Shown here piece after piece: positions 35,545 through 48,100 of a stretch of DNA of 64,000 nucleotides. Under the pieces are notes generated by a model that worked only from the letters and a program-made list of their open reading frames with translations, was not told the origin of the DNA and searched no databases. This DNA is from Lumnitzera littorea (taxonomy: Eukaryota; Streptophyta; Magnoliopsida; Myrtales; Combretaceae). A program made the position numbers and the translations under genes. How positions within the stretch are numbered: position 1 is the first letter of the stretch; each line of letters opens with the position of its first letter. The stretch spans positions 76,813,897-76,877,896 of the forward strand of contig JAMXBB010000011.1 in NCBI GenBank assembly GCA_024138015.1, written 5' to 3'.

Positions 35545-38500
35545 AGGGAAACAACAAAACATCTAAATTAACTAACATCGACAAGGACATTTCCCTTATC
35601 AGCACATCCAGAAATAACAACAGTAGTGGTAAGCTCTTTAGTAATAACAAAAGAAATAAAAGATAGAACATTGTCTAAGAAACAGATGCTTTGAGGTGCA
35701 TTCAACCTTTTCTTCACCAGTGTATTCGTAGCTTTGTTGGCCCCATGGTTTACCCTGCACAATATAAGATTAGGAATAGAATTAATAATCTGCAAACGGC
35801 TTTACAAGGCTGGATGAGTAATATCTGTGTCAACTCTCAGGTTTCCAATCTATTCAAGAGCTTGTTGCAAGTCTGTTTCAATGATGATCTTTTCCTTTCC
35901 CAACATTCTCCTTAAGGAAATTCCTTCTCTACTAGCCTAGATTCCTGCTTCTAGAGGCGAATATCCCATAATAGACCTATAAACTGCCCCCCAGGACATG
36001 TCCTTCCTCGTTCCTACACACGACCCCAAATATTGTCCCACACTTGTTGAACTGTCACTAGATCATCGAATTTTTTTAGGGGTCTGTACAACCAGTTAAC
36101 TATCCTACCATCTACTGCCCAATTTCTTGTCCAAAACTTGTTGTTTATGTAAGCCTTCAGTCTAACTTTTGCTTTTGAATCTATCCAGTCTACTGCTTTC
36201 TTTAGGTCTCCAAAGAATGGAGATCTTGTACATTTCCTCTTGCCTTTCAATTGGAGTTTATATTTCCTCTCAAAAATTTGGTCCACAAAGAGTTCTTTTG
36301 CTTGAGATGCCAAACGAGTCTTGCAACACTTGCCCTATTTCTCTTATTTACGTCAAACATCCCCAGGCCATCCTAATCTTTCGGTTTGGCTATCTTTTGC
36401 CATCCTATCCAATGAACCCTTTGTTGTTCTTAGGTAAAGGCCCAGAGAAAATCTCACTATATTTTCTCAATTTTTCTAGCAATAGAGGATGAGAGGGGAA
36501 TGGCCTGTGAATAGTAATTCATGATACTTTCAAGTACAGATGTAATTAATAGTTTTCGAACTACCATGCTAAGCAGGTTTGCTTTTCGTCCTGCTAATTT
36601 CATCCTTGTCTTTTCGAGAATAAAAGTCAAAGTCCTTTCCATCAATCTTTCCTCCCTCTCTGACAGGGATTCCCAAGTGTTTCCCCAAATTAGCATCTTG
36701 TTTTAGACCAAAAAGATCAGATAGCTTCTTCTTCAAATCCCAAGATGTATTTATAGAAAAGAGGACGCTAAACTTTTCATAGTTCATCTTCTCCCCTAAA
36801 AGGTTGCTAAATCCGTCCACTACTTCTTTCATAATTTATATATTATCCTCCGTAGCCTTTCTCATTAGAAGGAGGTCATCAACGAAGAACATATGTGAAA
36901 GCTTCATATCAACTCCGTGCAATTTAATTGGTGTCTAGATGTCTTCTTCTCCTAGCGCATGAATGATTCTGCCAAGAAACTCCATTCATAAAATAAAAAG
37001 ATATGGAGAAAAAGGGATCACCTTGTCTTAGACTCCTACTTAAGCAAACTCTTCAACCATGGCACCATTTAGAATAATCTGATAATGAATAGATGACAAA
37101 CAAGATCCAACAATTTTACCCGAGGCCAGAGGAAAATTAACTCTTTAAGACTACGCAAACAAAATCCCACTTCATATGATCGTAAGCCATCTCCAAATCT
37201 AACTTTACAACCATCCAGTTTTTCTTGCCTGACTTTTTACTCGTGGAATGTAGAATTTGTTAAAAGACAATAATGTTGTCTTTTGCAGTTCAGTCAGGAA
37301 TAAAACTTGCTTTTTTCTGAGTCGATAATATCATTTAGTAAGGGCTGTAACCCATTCACTAAGCACTTATTAATGATTTTGTAGATTGTTGTGCAAAAGC
37401 TAATAGGTCTGAAGTCTTTGACCTTGTTTGGTCCCATTAATTTGGAATGAGAACTAACAAGGTCTTCTTGATTTCTCTGGTTACAATGCCAGTATCAAGA
37501 ATAATACGAACTGTCTTGCAAACTGTAAAACTCACCATACTCTAACAAGATTTGAAGAATTCTGTTTGTAATCCATCGATGCCCAAGGTCTTATTATTTC
37601 CTATACACCACAATCCATGTTTGATTTCATATGTTGCAGCCAAACAAACTGCTGTTTTGTTGAGAACAGATTTTCAAAGAAATCTTTTACAGCTTTTTGA
37701 CCCCATCTTGCAGGTCAATCTGCTGTCCCACCACATCAAAAAGCCCACAAATGCGGGATTTAGATCTTTTAGCGAAGACACTTGCATGAAAGAATCTCAT
37801 ATTCCTTTCTCCCTCATTAATCCATTTTAATCGTGCTTTGACGGCCCACAAAAGCTCTTCTTGTCTCAGTAGCCAATCCAACTCTAGTTAAAGATTATAT
37901 TCTCTATCTATGAGACATTGAGTAGGATTTATATACAAAGCTTTCTTCACCTCCATTAGGCTATCAATAATAGAATTCTTTCGGGCAAGGATGTATCCAG
38001 AAACTTCCTTGTTCCACTTACCTCAAGGCCATATGGCTTGAAAATAAAAAGGTCTTGGAGATCGATGACTTTGGCCAAGTGTTCAATAGGATGGACAAAT
38101 GGTCCGACTGGTTAGAGATTAAATGGAACACTTTAGTCTTAGGTTAAAGTTTCCTCCACTCATAGATGGCCCAAGCCCTATCTAATCTAGTTTGGATTAG
38201 GTCCCTTAAGTATTTAGACCTTTTTGACCAAGTATATTTAGGTCTACAGAACCCCAAGTCAGCCATGCCGCAGTCATTCATACATGCTTGATATCTTTCT
38301 GCCCAACTTTGAGTTACAGCTCTTCCTCCCCACTTCTCATCATTACTAATTACTTTATTGAAGTCTCCTATCAACATCCAAGGACCCACTCTCTTACTAG
38401 CAAAGGATTTCAACTTGTCCCATAACTTATTTCTAAAATATGGATGTGGACTAGCATAAATTGCAGAGATAAACTATGAAAGAGAAACTGTATGTACTTA

Positions 38501-38789
38501 AACTTCAAGCAAAATTTGCTGGCGTGAGATGTAGTGCTTTCTTACTATAACTGCTCCGTCCTTCTCACATCATAAAAATGCCTCCAATAAACCCCTCGAC
38601 TTCATATTAGACTAGTTTATCGAAGGGAAGATGGTTCAGAAGTCCAATCGCTATTGTCAAACTCATTCGGGTAACAGATAAAATCAAAGTATCTGTGTCA
38701 CGTTAGTTAACCAGAGAGAGAATTGCATGGCGTCTACCTTCAAAATTCGCCCCTCGGGCGTTCCATGCCAACTCCTTAAACGGTTTCAT
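35545..38789 (-). pseudogene. LINE ORF2 pseudogene: endonuclease, RT, RNase H
   Basis: The start region reads MKPFKELAWNARGANFEGRR (apurinic endonuclease N-terminus, pattern LxWNxRG). WMLIGDFNKVISNDEKWGG at about 38360 is the endonuclease GDFN motif. RT motifs follow: KDFRPISFC near 37420, RQGDPFSPYLF near 37020 and FVDDLLLM near 36880 (the YADD box with V for A). Then come RKANLLSMVVRKLLITSVLESI, an IW-ending segment near 36030, and an RNase H remnant. In plants such elements copy themselves by target-primed reverse transcription. Multiple stops make this copy inactive. ORFs at 36014-36313, 36457-36696, 36569-36832 and 38144-38413 are its fragments. Confidence 0.85.
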
Positions 38790-40445
38790 GTCAATGTCAG
38801 ATGAAAGTGTATGCATATGGTCCGGGTTCGGCGTCCTAAAAGCCATACTATACCCGATTGTCCGGTAGTGCTCGATCTTAATCTGCCATCGACATAGCTT
38901 GCATGCTATTTTGATTAGAGCTAGTTGCTCCTCTAACGCTGCAAATGTCACTCTTTTCCCCTAGTCTTCCGTCACAGACAGTGTGAAGGGGACTAATTGC
39001 GCCTCTATATCTTCCACATCTTCGAAGACCGTTTCTACTAGGGTTGTATCCGTCCATTGTATTATCCTGACTATGTCCTTCCCCAAAAGATACCATCTTA
39101 TCATAGGCATCTTAATAGATAATCTTCCTTTCGTCAGCATTATGATAATCCTCTGACCTTGTTGAAAAGATCTTCCCCTTTATGCTGTTGGTCGAAATGT
39201 TATTACTAGAGCCCTCTTACGATTCCACTTCTCCGGCATTAAAGTTATGTCCACTACTTCCTCTACTACCCTCCATGAAAATGAACCCTTTTTGACCTCC
39301 CACATTTTCATGTCTGAATGCTGCTCCAGGAAAGGAGAATTTGGGTGAAGAACTTGCACTGGAATCTCGACCTCTAGCATATGTACCATGTTGCCGTGCT
39401 AGTTTTTTCAGAAAAAAAGGTTTTTTTTGTTTTGGAAACAATGGAGGAAGATGGAAAAATATGTTCCTCTCCTCGAGTGTCTTTTAACTCGCCAAAAGGC
39501 ATGTCTTTTGACGTGCCATCAATTGCACTATTTTCCTGCCTCGTATTAAAGCCTGGAGCCACCTATTCACTTATTCCCAATAGAGATGTCTTACCGTGTT
39601 TGAAAAAACTTTTCAGCCTCTGTCCTCGCTACTTTTTTAGGTATTAAAGTTGCTACTTTGTAACTGTTTCTTTCCACTTTTTTTCGTAACTTCTAGAAGT
39701 TCTTCATCTGTTGTACTTTAATTCACTCTTCATACTTAGAAGCTTCCAAATCATTCTATAACCCTGAAGGAGGAGGCACATTAGTGTCTTTATCACTTTC
39801 TTTATTTTCAACCATCACTTTATCAGCCATATCAACCCCCTTCTTCTTATTCAAAGTTGTGTCATTAAAGTATTCTCCTAAATCATTATTATCCTGTACT
39901 TGATCTCTTGACCTAGTAGCAAGTTCATTTTCCTCATTTAGAGATTCATGTGCTTCAATATTTTTATTTTTATTTTTTTCACTTCATCTCAAAAAGGACA
40001 TCCAATCGTTAAATGACTAACTATCCCATGCGATGCACACAGCTTCGGTAGATCTTCATACTACAATTTATACAATACTTTATTGATTAATAAAGTGTGC
40101 TTTAGAGGGACATCTTTATTTATCTGCACACAAATTCGTGCAAATTGACCCTGTTTAGCCTACTATATAAGGGTCATGTCTTAGAACCAGCCTTATACTT
40201 TCTCCAGTTTTTCGTAATGCTAGTGGGGAATGACATTCAATTGGTAACCCCCTAATGCACACCCACATAGCTATAGAATCAAATTCCGTCTGTTCCAGCT
40301 AAAAATTCGGTTCCTATTTTCAAAAGGCTAGATAGTATCCATTTACAAACCATGGCCGTGTTTTCTAACCCACCGATAGTCAAGATTACTACCTGGCGTA
40401 ATTAGATAAATCCTGAACCCCACATGAATGAGTTTAACATTATTC
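38790..40445 (-). pseudogene. LINE ORF1 pseudogene (DUF4283-type RNA-binding protein)
   Basis: The translation near 40030-40200 reads GQFARICVQINKDVPLKH, then YEDLPKLCASHGIVSHLTIGC. This matches the plant L1 ORF1 signature with FARxCVxxDLxKPL followed by a zinc-knuckle-like LPxxCFxCGxxGHxxxxC, in which Cys and Gly residues have been lost. The downstream part is low-complexity and polar. ORFs at 38878-39096 and 39180-39562 are pieces of it. Confidence 0.7.
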
Positions 40446-41057
40446 AACCACCTTGACATCTGATAGTTTTAATCGTGGTAATTATAAAAAAAAAAAAAAA
40501 AATTCAAACCGAACTCATGAATTTCTTGGCTATCACCTTTTACTTATAAATATTTTTAATTATACAGTTATCATTTTGTATCATATTTATTTCTATAATT
40601 ATTATTTTTTTATTTATCTATTATTTTAATTATTCAATGTTATTATTATTTAAAAAATTTATTATACTTTTTATTTGATCAACATTTACTATTTTTCTAG
40701 GAGAAATTTATTATAATTTTGATTTTATAAACATATATTATTGGCACTATTTTGTATATGAAGTCAAAGTTTTTTTATTTTTTTTGCACATAAAATATAA
40801 GTACGTTATCTGCTAATATTTACAAAAGACAAATCATATGATTTCCAAGTCAATGATTCTAGAGAAGTTAATAATATTCAATTTAGAAATGAGCCAAAAA
40901 GGCCCCAAAAAATAAAAGAAAGCATGCATTGGATTAAATTATGGGAGGAATTACCAAAGTATTTGCAAAAAAACTAAAAAAATAAAAAAAGAATTACCAA
41001 AGTACTCCCGAAAAAAAAGAAAAAAATTACCTGTATTTTAATTCTCATGCTACCATG
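40446..41057. other. AT-rich spacer and 3' flank of the long RLP
   Basis: A-rich and T-rich tracts with no ORF. The part next to 41057 (AATTCTCATGCTACCATGTCAT) matches the end and 3' flank of the RLP pseudogene (around 26110-26140). Confidence 0.6.
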
Positions 41058-43349
41058 TCATCTCCATGTTGTCGAAGCGATAGAACTCTTGGACTTGAAA
41101 GACAAGAAAGACAGAATTTTTTCAAGCTGCATCATCAACCCTTTAATTGTCACCATTATCGAATCTTGATAATATATTCCCCGTCCTAGGTACTGCAACT
41201 TCTTCTCATTTTTGTTCTCTGAACTTATGGCTATCATACTCTTGTAGTATATATCTGGCAATAGTCCAGAGAACTTGTTGAAAGAAATGTCTAGAATTTG
41301 CAGCTGAGGGAAGGGAAATTCTGCACCAGAATGGCTTATTGTACCATGAAATTGATTAAACCGTAGCACCAATACCCGAAGGTTTGGCATAGTATCTAAC
41401 CAACTCGGAAAAGTGTCACTGAACTTATTCATCCCCAAGTCCAAAACTTCGAGCTTTCTGCAATTCATCAGGGACTCTGGTAGTTGACCTTCCAATTGGT
41501 TTCTATTTAAGTGAATACTTCTCAAGTTATTGCTCTCTTGAAAGGTGAAGTTGGCAATGGAACCAGAGATTTGATTTTCTTGCAAATCCAACACTTCAAG
41601 GACGCTGCTGAAGTTTCCCAAACAATGTGGAATTGTGTTGCTCAAATAGTTATTAGAAAGGTCGAGTATTTTTAGGTTCTTAGCCTGACAAAATGAAGTC
41701 GGGATATGCCCAAAGAATTCATTGTTTGAAACTGAAAAGAACATGATAGAATTTGGCAATGGGGTTGGAATTGGACCCCGAATCTTGTTAGAATGCAAAT
41801 TGAGAAACAACAAGTTGACCCATGGAACTTGCTCAAAGCTTGTTAAAAGATTGTGAGAGAGATCGAGATATGATAATGACTTGAATCCAACCTGCCACAT
41901 CCATGCAGGAATTCTTTCCTGAATTCGATTGTTTGAAAGGTCTAATAAATTCAAATTCCTTGCTTTCCTTAGAAACGCAGGGAATCTAGTTAAGTTGCAT
42001 CCAGATAGACTTAGCAATGATAGGTTTGGTAGAGTGCCTTCAAAATCATCATGGTCAACATTGCTCAGAGTTATCATGTTATGTGAAAGATCAAGAGTTT
42101 CCATTTTGTTCATTTGAGCAAGCATATTAAGATCAAACAAACCAGCGAACCTATTTGATGATAATAACAAAGTATTAAGGTTCGAGAGGTCAATCAATGA
42201 AGGTGGAATTGTTCCTTCAAGTTGATTACCAAACAATTTGATGCTCTTCAATGAGCTAGCTCGGACTTGATTAATATGACCACTGAGCAGATTGTTGCTT
42301 AAATCAAGGTCTATCATGGATGGTACTGACAATAAAGACACTGGTATAGATCCATTAAACATGTTACCGGAGAAGTCCAAGTAAACAAGTTTTGTCATAT
42401 TATTAAACATATCCGGTATTGGACCTAAAAAATTATTAGATGAAAGGTGAAACAAAATGAGACTCTGAAGGTTAGAAAACATGGGAGGTATTTGACCTGT
42501 TAATTTATTTACAGACAAATCCAATCTGGTGAGCCGTGTTAAATTGCTAAGTGAAGCAGGTACCGATCCAGTAAAGTTACATTCGCGAAGCCACAAAACT
42601 TGTAAGGACTTCAAACTGCCTAATTCTGCTGGCAATTCCCTGGAGAAGCTTGTCGATGACAAGTCCAAGATCTCGAGTGGACTACTCCAATTTGATCTCG
42701 GTAAGTGGCCATAGAGATCAAGATTAAGAGACAGATCCAGAAGTTTAAGATTCGGTAAACGGAAAATTATCTCAGGGAAGAAGCTTTGCAACTTACAGGA
42801 GTGAAGACTGAGCACTTGCAAAGACGAAGAGAGATTGGTGAAAAGGCGCGGATCAACTGTGGACATGTCTAATCCATCAAAAATAAGGACTCTTAGCTTG
42901 CTCAAGTTTTGAAATAACAGGGATGGACTAGTGTATGTTTTACGTGGAGAAGTATCGAAGGAGTTATTTGACAAGCTGTCATTGGTCTTAATGGACAGCG
43001 ACTTTGAAGAATACATGGAACTGTATCGTTGTGGGTTGCAGCCAAGATTAAGGCTGATCACATCTCCTGTATTTGGGTTGCATGTGACTCCACTCCACGC
43101 GCAACAATCTGATGCACTTGTGTTCCAGAAAGCAACCTTAAGTGGTCCAGCTAATCCTAAACCTGTTTTACAACGAACTGATTTGCTGCTCTGCAAAATG
43201 ATGTTTCTCAACTGAAGCAGGTTAGACTTCTGGTCAGGCCGGCACTCCCTTGACTGAACTGAAAAGCAGTATGTACCAAAAAACAAAAAACAGACATATA
43301 TAACAGAAGAATGGCACCGCATAGCGAACATAAATTGGTTCAATGACAT
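41058..43349 (-). CDS. LRR receptor-like protein (Cf/RLP type), C-terminally truncated, no membrane anchor
   Basis: This open frame encodes 763 aa. The ATG at 43349 is used; the frame is open three codons further, but that codon (43358) is GTG. Domains in order: a signal peptide (to about residue 33), an LRR N-terminal cap with paired Cys and WSGVTC, 23 LRRs of the plant extracellular LxxLxLxxNxLxGxIP type, and an island domain (YKSMIAISSENKNEKK...DSIMVTIKGLMMQL). It then ends abruptly after EKIL with 18 aberrant residues. Family members continue with about four LRRs, an acidic stretch, a transmembrane helix and a short tail, usually 900-1000 aa in all. The paralogue at 26.1 kb retains these. 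The 3' end here aligns with the paralogue's tail but in a shifted frame, so roughly 0.5 kb was deleted. Intact RLPs bind apoplastic ligands with SOBIR1/BAK1-type partners. This product, if made, should be secreted and unanchored. It may be a recent pseudogene. Confidence 0.85.
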   Translation of the reverse strand: MSLNQFMFAMRCHSSVIYVCFLFFGTYCFSVQSRECRPDQKSNLLQLRNIILQSSKSVRCKTGLGLAGPLKVAFWNTSASDCCAWSGVTCNPNTGDVISLNLGCNPQRYSSMYSSKSLSIKTNDSLSNNSFDTSPRKTYTSPSLLFQNLSKLRVLIFDGLDMSTVDPRLFTNLSSSLQVLSLHSCKLQSFFPEIIFRLPNLKLLDLSLNLDLYGHLPRSNWSSPLEILDLSSTSFSRELPAELGSLKSLQVLWLRECNFTGSVPASLSNLTRLTRLDLSVNKLTGQIPPMFSNLQSLILFHLSSNNFLGPIPDMFNNMTKLVYLDFSGNMFNGSIPVSLLSVPSMIDLDLSNNLLSGHINQVRASSLKSIKLFGNQLEGTIPPSLIDLSNLNTLLLSSNRFAGLFDLNMLAQMNKMETLDLSHNMITLSNVDHDDFEGTLPNLSLLSLSGCNLTRFPAFLRKARNLNLLDLSNNRIQERIPAWMWQVGFKSLSYLDLSHNLLTSFEQVPWVNLLFLNLHSNKIRGPIPTPLPNSIMFFSVSNNEFFGHIPTSFCQAKNLKILDLSNNYLSNTIPHCLGNFSSVLEVLDLQENQISGSIANFTFQESNNLRSIHLNRNQLEGQLPESLMNCRKLEVLDLGMNKFSDTFPSWLDTMPNLRVLVLRFNQFHGTISHSGAEFPFPQLQILDISFNKFSGLLPDIYYKSMIAISSENKNEKKLQYLGRGIYYQDSIMVTIKGLMMQLEKILSFLSFKSKSSIASTTWR
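41085..41111 (-). other. Deletion joint in the long RLP
   Basis: To the right the sequence matches the paralogue at about 26670-26700 (island domain). To the left (41041-41085) it matches 26108-26155 (tail and stop region). The roughly 0.5 kb between these in the paralogue is absent here. Confidence 0.75.
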
Positions 43350-43427
43350 CACGGACACCCCAATGTTTTCCGTTTAACACAATTACGCTTTCTCCGATGG
43401 CTCCTACTCTCTCTCTCCCTTTCTCTC

Positions 43428-43434
43428 TATATAG
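43428..43434 (-). promoter_or_regulatory. TATA box of the long RLP
   Basis: On the minus strand it reads GTCTATATAGAGAG, about 80 bp upstream of the ATG at 43349. A GA-rich leader (AGAGAGAGAGTAGG) follows, typical of a plant core promoter and 5' UTR. Confidence 0.55.
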
Positions 43435-43440
43435 ACACAC

Positions 43441-45060
43441 GATAGCCTGTAAATTTAAATTTAGCTATTGGCGAAAAATACAAAAACAATCCTTATAATT
43501 CTCGTCCTCATTTCGACTAAACTGATCCTACCCATCATCTTATTATTCATTTTTCATGTTTTTAAATTTAAACTATTTAATTCACAATTTGTTTAATGAT
43601 TTAAAATTAAAAGTAATTGAATTAAAAGTGAAATGGATGGTGATATAGTTGCATAAAAGTAAAAGTAGGAAACGTCCGAAAATCTAATCTTACGAGATCC
43701 TTGATAAAATGTCGGTCATGTAGAATATTTAATCAATCTATGATTATTTACTCCGTCCCAATTATTTCATTTTTGTATTATTTTAAAATAGCTAAAGGCC
43801 GGATTTTAATGATAAAAAAATTATCATAGTTCACATATTAATAATATACATATCAATAAAATATTTTAAATATGGTATGTTAACATCATTAGACCGTTAG
43901 TATGTCTAAGCCGTACAAACAAAGTGAGTTATACGCAAAAGAATGCAAGTCAAGCAAAACAATTTTGAATTGCTCAAAGTGGGCCTTTTTTTTTAGCCTA
44001 CCCCCGCTTAACTTGTGGATCAATCAATTGTCGGGCGGGTTGGAAAAAACAAAAAGCATCAACGCATCATGCTATTCATGCATAGGCTTGCTTGGAGACG
44101 AGTACTACCATGCCAACGTAGAGAGACTACGGACCTAGAGGTAAGTAATAAAAACAAGGATTATGATTTTATAAATTCAATTTCAATTTTTTTTTCACAA
44201 ACTTAAAAATGAAAATAATAAAAAATTACAAATAAAAAAAAAAAAAGAAAGAAAGAAAAGAAACCCTACTAAACCTAATCCCATCCTATTCCCACTTATT
44301 GTGCCAATTTCCCTACCGTGCTTCTTCACTCTTGTCCCAACTCGCAAATCGCAACGCAAAGCTCCAACAACTTGCCTGCAACCGTCGTTGATGACGAGCC
44401 ATTGTCTTTGTTGGTGGATTCCCTTAATTACTTGTGAGTTCTTTTTATTACAAGTGAGTCATTCAAGAACCCTTATATTCATTATTTGTGAATTCTTTTT
44501 TAAAGTGTCTTACCTTTGTACAAGTGAAGCTAGCTTCTCCAAGTCCCAAATTTGCTTCTAAGAAGCTTGCTTCTTCCCTCCATTGCCATTCATTGAAGAA
44601 GATCAAAGAGTTTAAATATTCAATTTGCAAGTTGGCACACTTAACCCGTAACCCACATGATGCGAGTTGAGCTAAAAATTCCAACCAATATTTGTAAATG
44701 AGTTAAAGCGAGCCAATCCGCTTAACCCATAAGCGAATACAGGCCAAGTCGAGTTAACCTACTTGGCTTACTTGCATAACTTTAGATATTTTACAATTTA
44801 TAAGAATCAAGCTCCTAAACTAATCACTAGGAGCTAAGCTAGGGGATTGCAAAGTCTTACCTAACAGATCCAAGCTCAAGAACCATTGCAAGATGAGGAT
44901 TCCTACTTTGTCCAAGGCTTATTGCACTTTAATTGCATTAAGGTTGGTTGCTTGAAAGAGCCTAAGGTGAAGCTTGAAGAGGAAACTTATATTTATGCTA
45001 ATCACCATGGAGTCATGAGTTTGGTCTTTTGAAGGGTGTTAGGTGTTATGCCAAGCTCAG
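43441..45060. other. Intergenic DNA and unassigned repeat debris
   Basis: Overlapping ORFs at 43902-44206 and 44301-44684 on both strands show no family resemblance. An A-rich tract lies near 44220-44262. The stretch 44640-44780 contains GAGTTAA/TTAACC words on both strands. The end (about 45020-45060) may already belong to the gypsy polyprotein that starts next. Confidence 0.4.
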
Positions 45061-45191
45061 AGAAAAAATTGAGCCATAATTTATTCCATACCAAATGCAA
45101 GATCAAAGGCCAATGTTTACCATAATTGTAGATGAAGGTAGTGTACAAATATTATTACCTAATCACCAATACAAAGGTAGAACTTGCTAAC
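45060..45191 (+). pseudogene. Gypsy pol (element B), protease N-terminal fragment
   Basis: The phrase NLFHTKCKIKGQC, followed in another frame by IIVDEGSV, matches the gypsy segment that leads into the protease (pattern NLFHTRCxxxxxVCxxIIDGGSCTN). It stops at CTAAC, the left target copy of the inserted solo LTR. The continuation is at 48276. Confidence 0.6.
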
Positions 45192-48100
45192 TGTGAGACC
45201 CTACAAAAATTAATTGTCAACCTACAATTAGTTGGTTCGGAACCAATATGTAAAATTTAATAAAATCACATAAGTTGAACAATCAAACCCGAATGTTATG
45301 AAAATGCTAGACATATTAGTAGAAATGATCCTGTAAGTTTAGATTTAAGAAAATAAAATAAGTAAATAATTAAATGTTATATCTATAGAACAAACGTATT
45401 TTATTCATTATTTATCGAAAACGCAAAAAATGAGTTCTGGTAATAAATAAATTACTGGTAGAGATAAATTATATCTGTACTAAAAATTATAAAATAACTT
45501 AAGTAATATTTATGAATGTTTATTTGTACCAAATGAGAATTTACGTGTAAGTATAAATACTCAAAATTTACTTAAAATACCTAATATATACTAAATCATA
45601 TTAAATAAATATAGAAAAATTAAGAAAAATTAAAAAAAAATGAGGTGAAATGCTAGAAGATACTAGAAAATGGTATGGCAAGTTGGGATGTAAAGTGGCA
45701 TAAATAAAAAATAAAGTTAAGGACACTTAAGCAAAATTAGATAAGGATGATAATGGATGTACACAAACAAGGAAATTTCCACTCACTTCTACTCTCTATA
45801 TAAATACAAACCTTCACTCCATAAACTTATTTGGTCACTTCAAAACTTAGGAAAAATATAGGAAGCTTAGAAGGAGTTGAGGAAAATTTCAAAAAAGTTC
45901 ATGGAAAAATATAGTACAATTGAGACTAAACGTATGTACGTGTACCAAATTAAGACCTGAAAATAAATGGCCACCACCACCTAACAATGAATCCCACTCC
46001 AAGGCTGGCCGACAAGTAATAGGTGGCCAGTGGTGGCTTGGGTGGCAATTTTCGATGAGTTCTCCAAATTTGCTTGATTTTCTTTAAATTAATAAAAATA
46101 GCAAATTTTGTTCGAAAATTATGAACGTTTATATTTTGGCATATTTTTTGTATATAGTTTTTAAGAAAATTTTTCCTTTTATTTAAAATTAAGCCTTAAA
46201 ATATATTGCCCTTAATAAATCATAAAAACCAAGTCGTTTTCGCTTTTATTTAAAAAAAAACCCTATTGATGTTGTTTTGGCTCTAAAATCTTCCTATAAA
46301 ACATCTATTATGTATGTTAAATTGCTACAATAAGTTTTTCATGAAGACTATTTTTCTTATTTTTAGTTGAATTTTAGGCCTTAAAATCATATTAAAATGG
46401 CTATTTATCAACATATAATTAGTGATTTTTCAAGTAATTGGCTTAAATTTTGATATGGCATGAATTCTAATATTTTATAATGTTAAGTAATGTCAAGTGA
46501 TGAGTTTGGTGTGTTGGGAGTATTGGATTTGAATATTGTGGATTTAAGGTATACATATACATAATATGTGAAGTATTCAAATGTGGGAGTTAAGTAAAGT
46601 TAATTCAAACTAAAGTGAAAATAGGCTATGTGGTGAACTTTGAATCTGATTGTGAACTAAACTTAGGAGTGTTTATGCTAAAATATAGAGTGCCCTCAAA
46701 ACAAAAGCAAATTTATAGGGCAAACTAAGGGGTTGACTAGCAAATAAATCAGAGACTTATTGTACCAAAAATATAGTTAGTTGAGCTTTACAAAATGGAT
46801 CAGCAGAAGTTTCTAAGACTTAAGAATAAGACTGTAATCAAGAATTAAGTCAAAGACTGATTCAGGAGTTTATTTAAAACTTGAATTGGAGATAAGGTTG
46901 ATAATAGTATACTAAAGAGTTGATTTGAACCTAAATTAGAGACCACATTTATTTGAGTTAAAGGTAGTTAGACTTTATAGAATAGGTTAGTATCATTTTG
47001 AGAATTATAAATAAGGTATATATTAGGAACTAAATTAGAACTTGATTTAGAGGTTAAATGAAAGACAAAATCAAAAGTTGAATCAAAACCTAGCTAAAAA
47101 TGAGAATAATTATAAGAAACTTAAAACTTAAATAATTAGGTATAGGTAAACCCTAAACTAAAGATAATGATCTAAGTTACAAATTAAAGCCTATATATAT
47201 TAGTACTATGAGTATTGAAACATCTATATTATAAAGACTATTAGTGAAGGCCTGTTGTGAATCACACCTCAAGTGAGCCAACGAGAAATCTAGATAAGTT
47301 GGGATCAATACATAACTATATTTCAAAATACTTTTTCATAGTACCCGAAGGCTTAAAATTATATTTGATTGTGCTTATTGGTAACTTGTTTATGCACATG
47401 CCCGTATGTGTGTGTTTCTAAACTTAATTGTATACTATTGGTTTGTTGTTCTAGTCTCCAACTAGTTAAATTGCTTAATATTGATTGATCACCTTAAGTT
47501 GGACTTAATAATATATGACCTATAAACTTAACCAATCATACATTACAACCTATTAAGGGAACATTTAGGATTCTCTTACCAAATACTGACACCTTCGAAA
47601 GAAATAACACTAAAGCATAATAATCCTTCTTTATTCTTAGTTGAACTAAACAACAGGAGAGGAGGTTATGGTAAGTATAAAGGTAGTGGTTCAAAGGTAG
47701 TCATAGAAGGAGCAATGTCTTTATTGCACAAGTTTAGGTTTGGTTATGAGCTGTTGAATATATGTTAAAACTCTTTAACCCGGATTAAAGTGAGTGTAAT
47801 TTCTCTAATCTCACGAATGATTAGATAACTTCTTGTGATGACATTTGTTTGTTGTGTTACATTTAAATAGCTAGTTGATAACCCTACCTATGCTTGATTT
47901 ATAGTCTTATGTCTCTATCCCAACTTATTAAGCGATTGGTTGTTTACATCTCTATGGATGTTGTTTTTATTATAGGTACTAGCTTGGAAGTGGCATCATA
48001 TGTTTTTCATGCCTCCTTAAGCAAATTATGTATTAATTAAGTATAATTATGTTAATGAATTATGTAAATATTACTTGGGATTTTTGAATCATAATGTTTT

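Larger units (their letters stand above)
35488..40445 (-). mobile_element. Decayed near-full-length L1-type LINE
   Basis: It runs right to left. ORF1 with a DUF4283-like domain and a CCHC-type remnant (about 38790-40445) is followed by ORF2 with endonuclease, RT and RNase H (about 35545-38789). It ends with a poly(A), seen as T12 on the plus strand at 35488-35499. Many stops and shifts are present. The target-site duplication was not resolved: AGAATTCTTTCAA precedes the T-run, but no convincing partner was found at the 5' end. Confidence 0.85.

Noticed and set aside
35476..41123. AGAATTCTTTCAA (35475-35487) and AGAATTTTTTCAA near 41113 as a LINE target-site duplication that would place the LINE inside the RLP
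   Set aside because: The flank left of 35475 shows no RLP sequence, and the RLP tail homology at 41041-41085 lies inside the proposed LINE, so the match is chance.
43350..43358. Start of the long RLP at 43358
   Set aside because: That codon is GTG. The first ATG in frame is at 43349, so the protein was counted as 763 aa.
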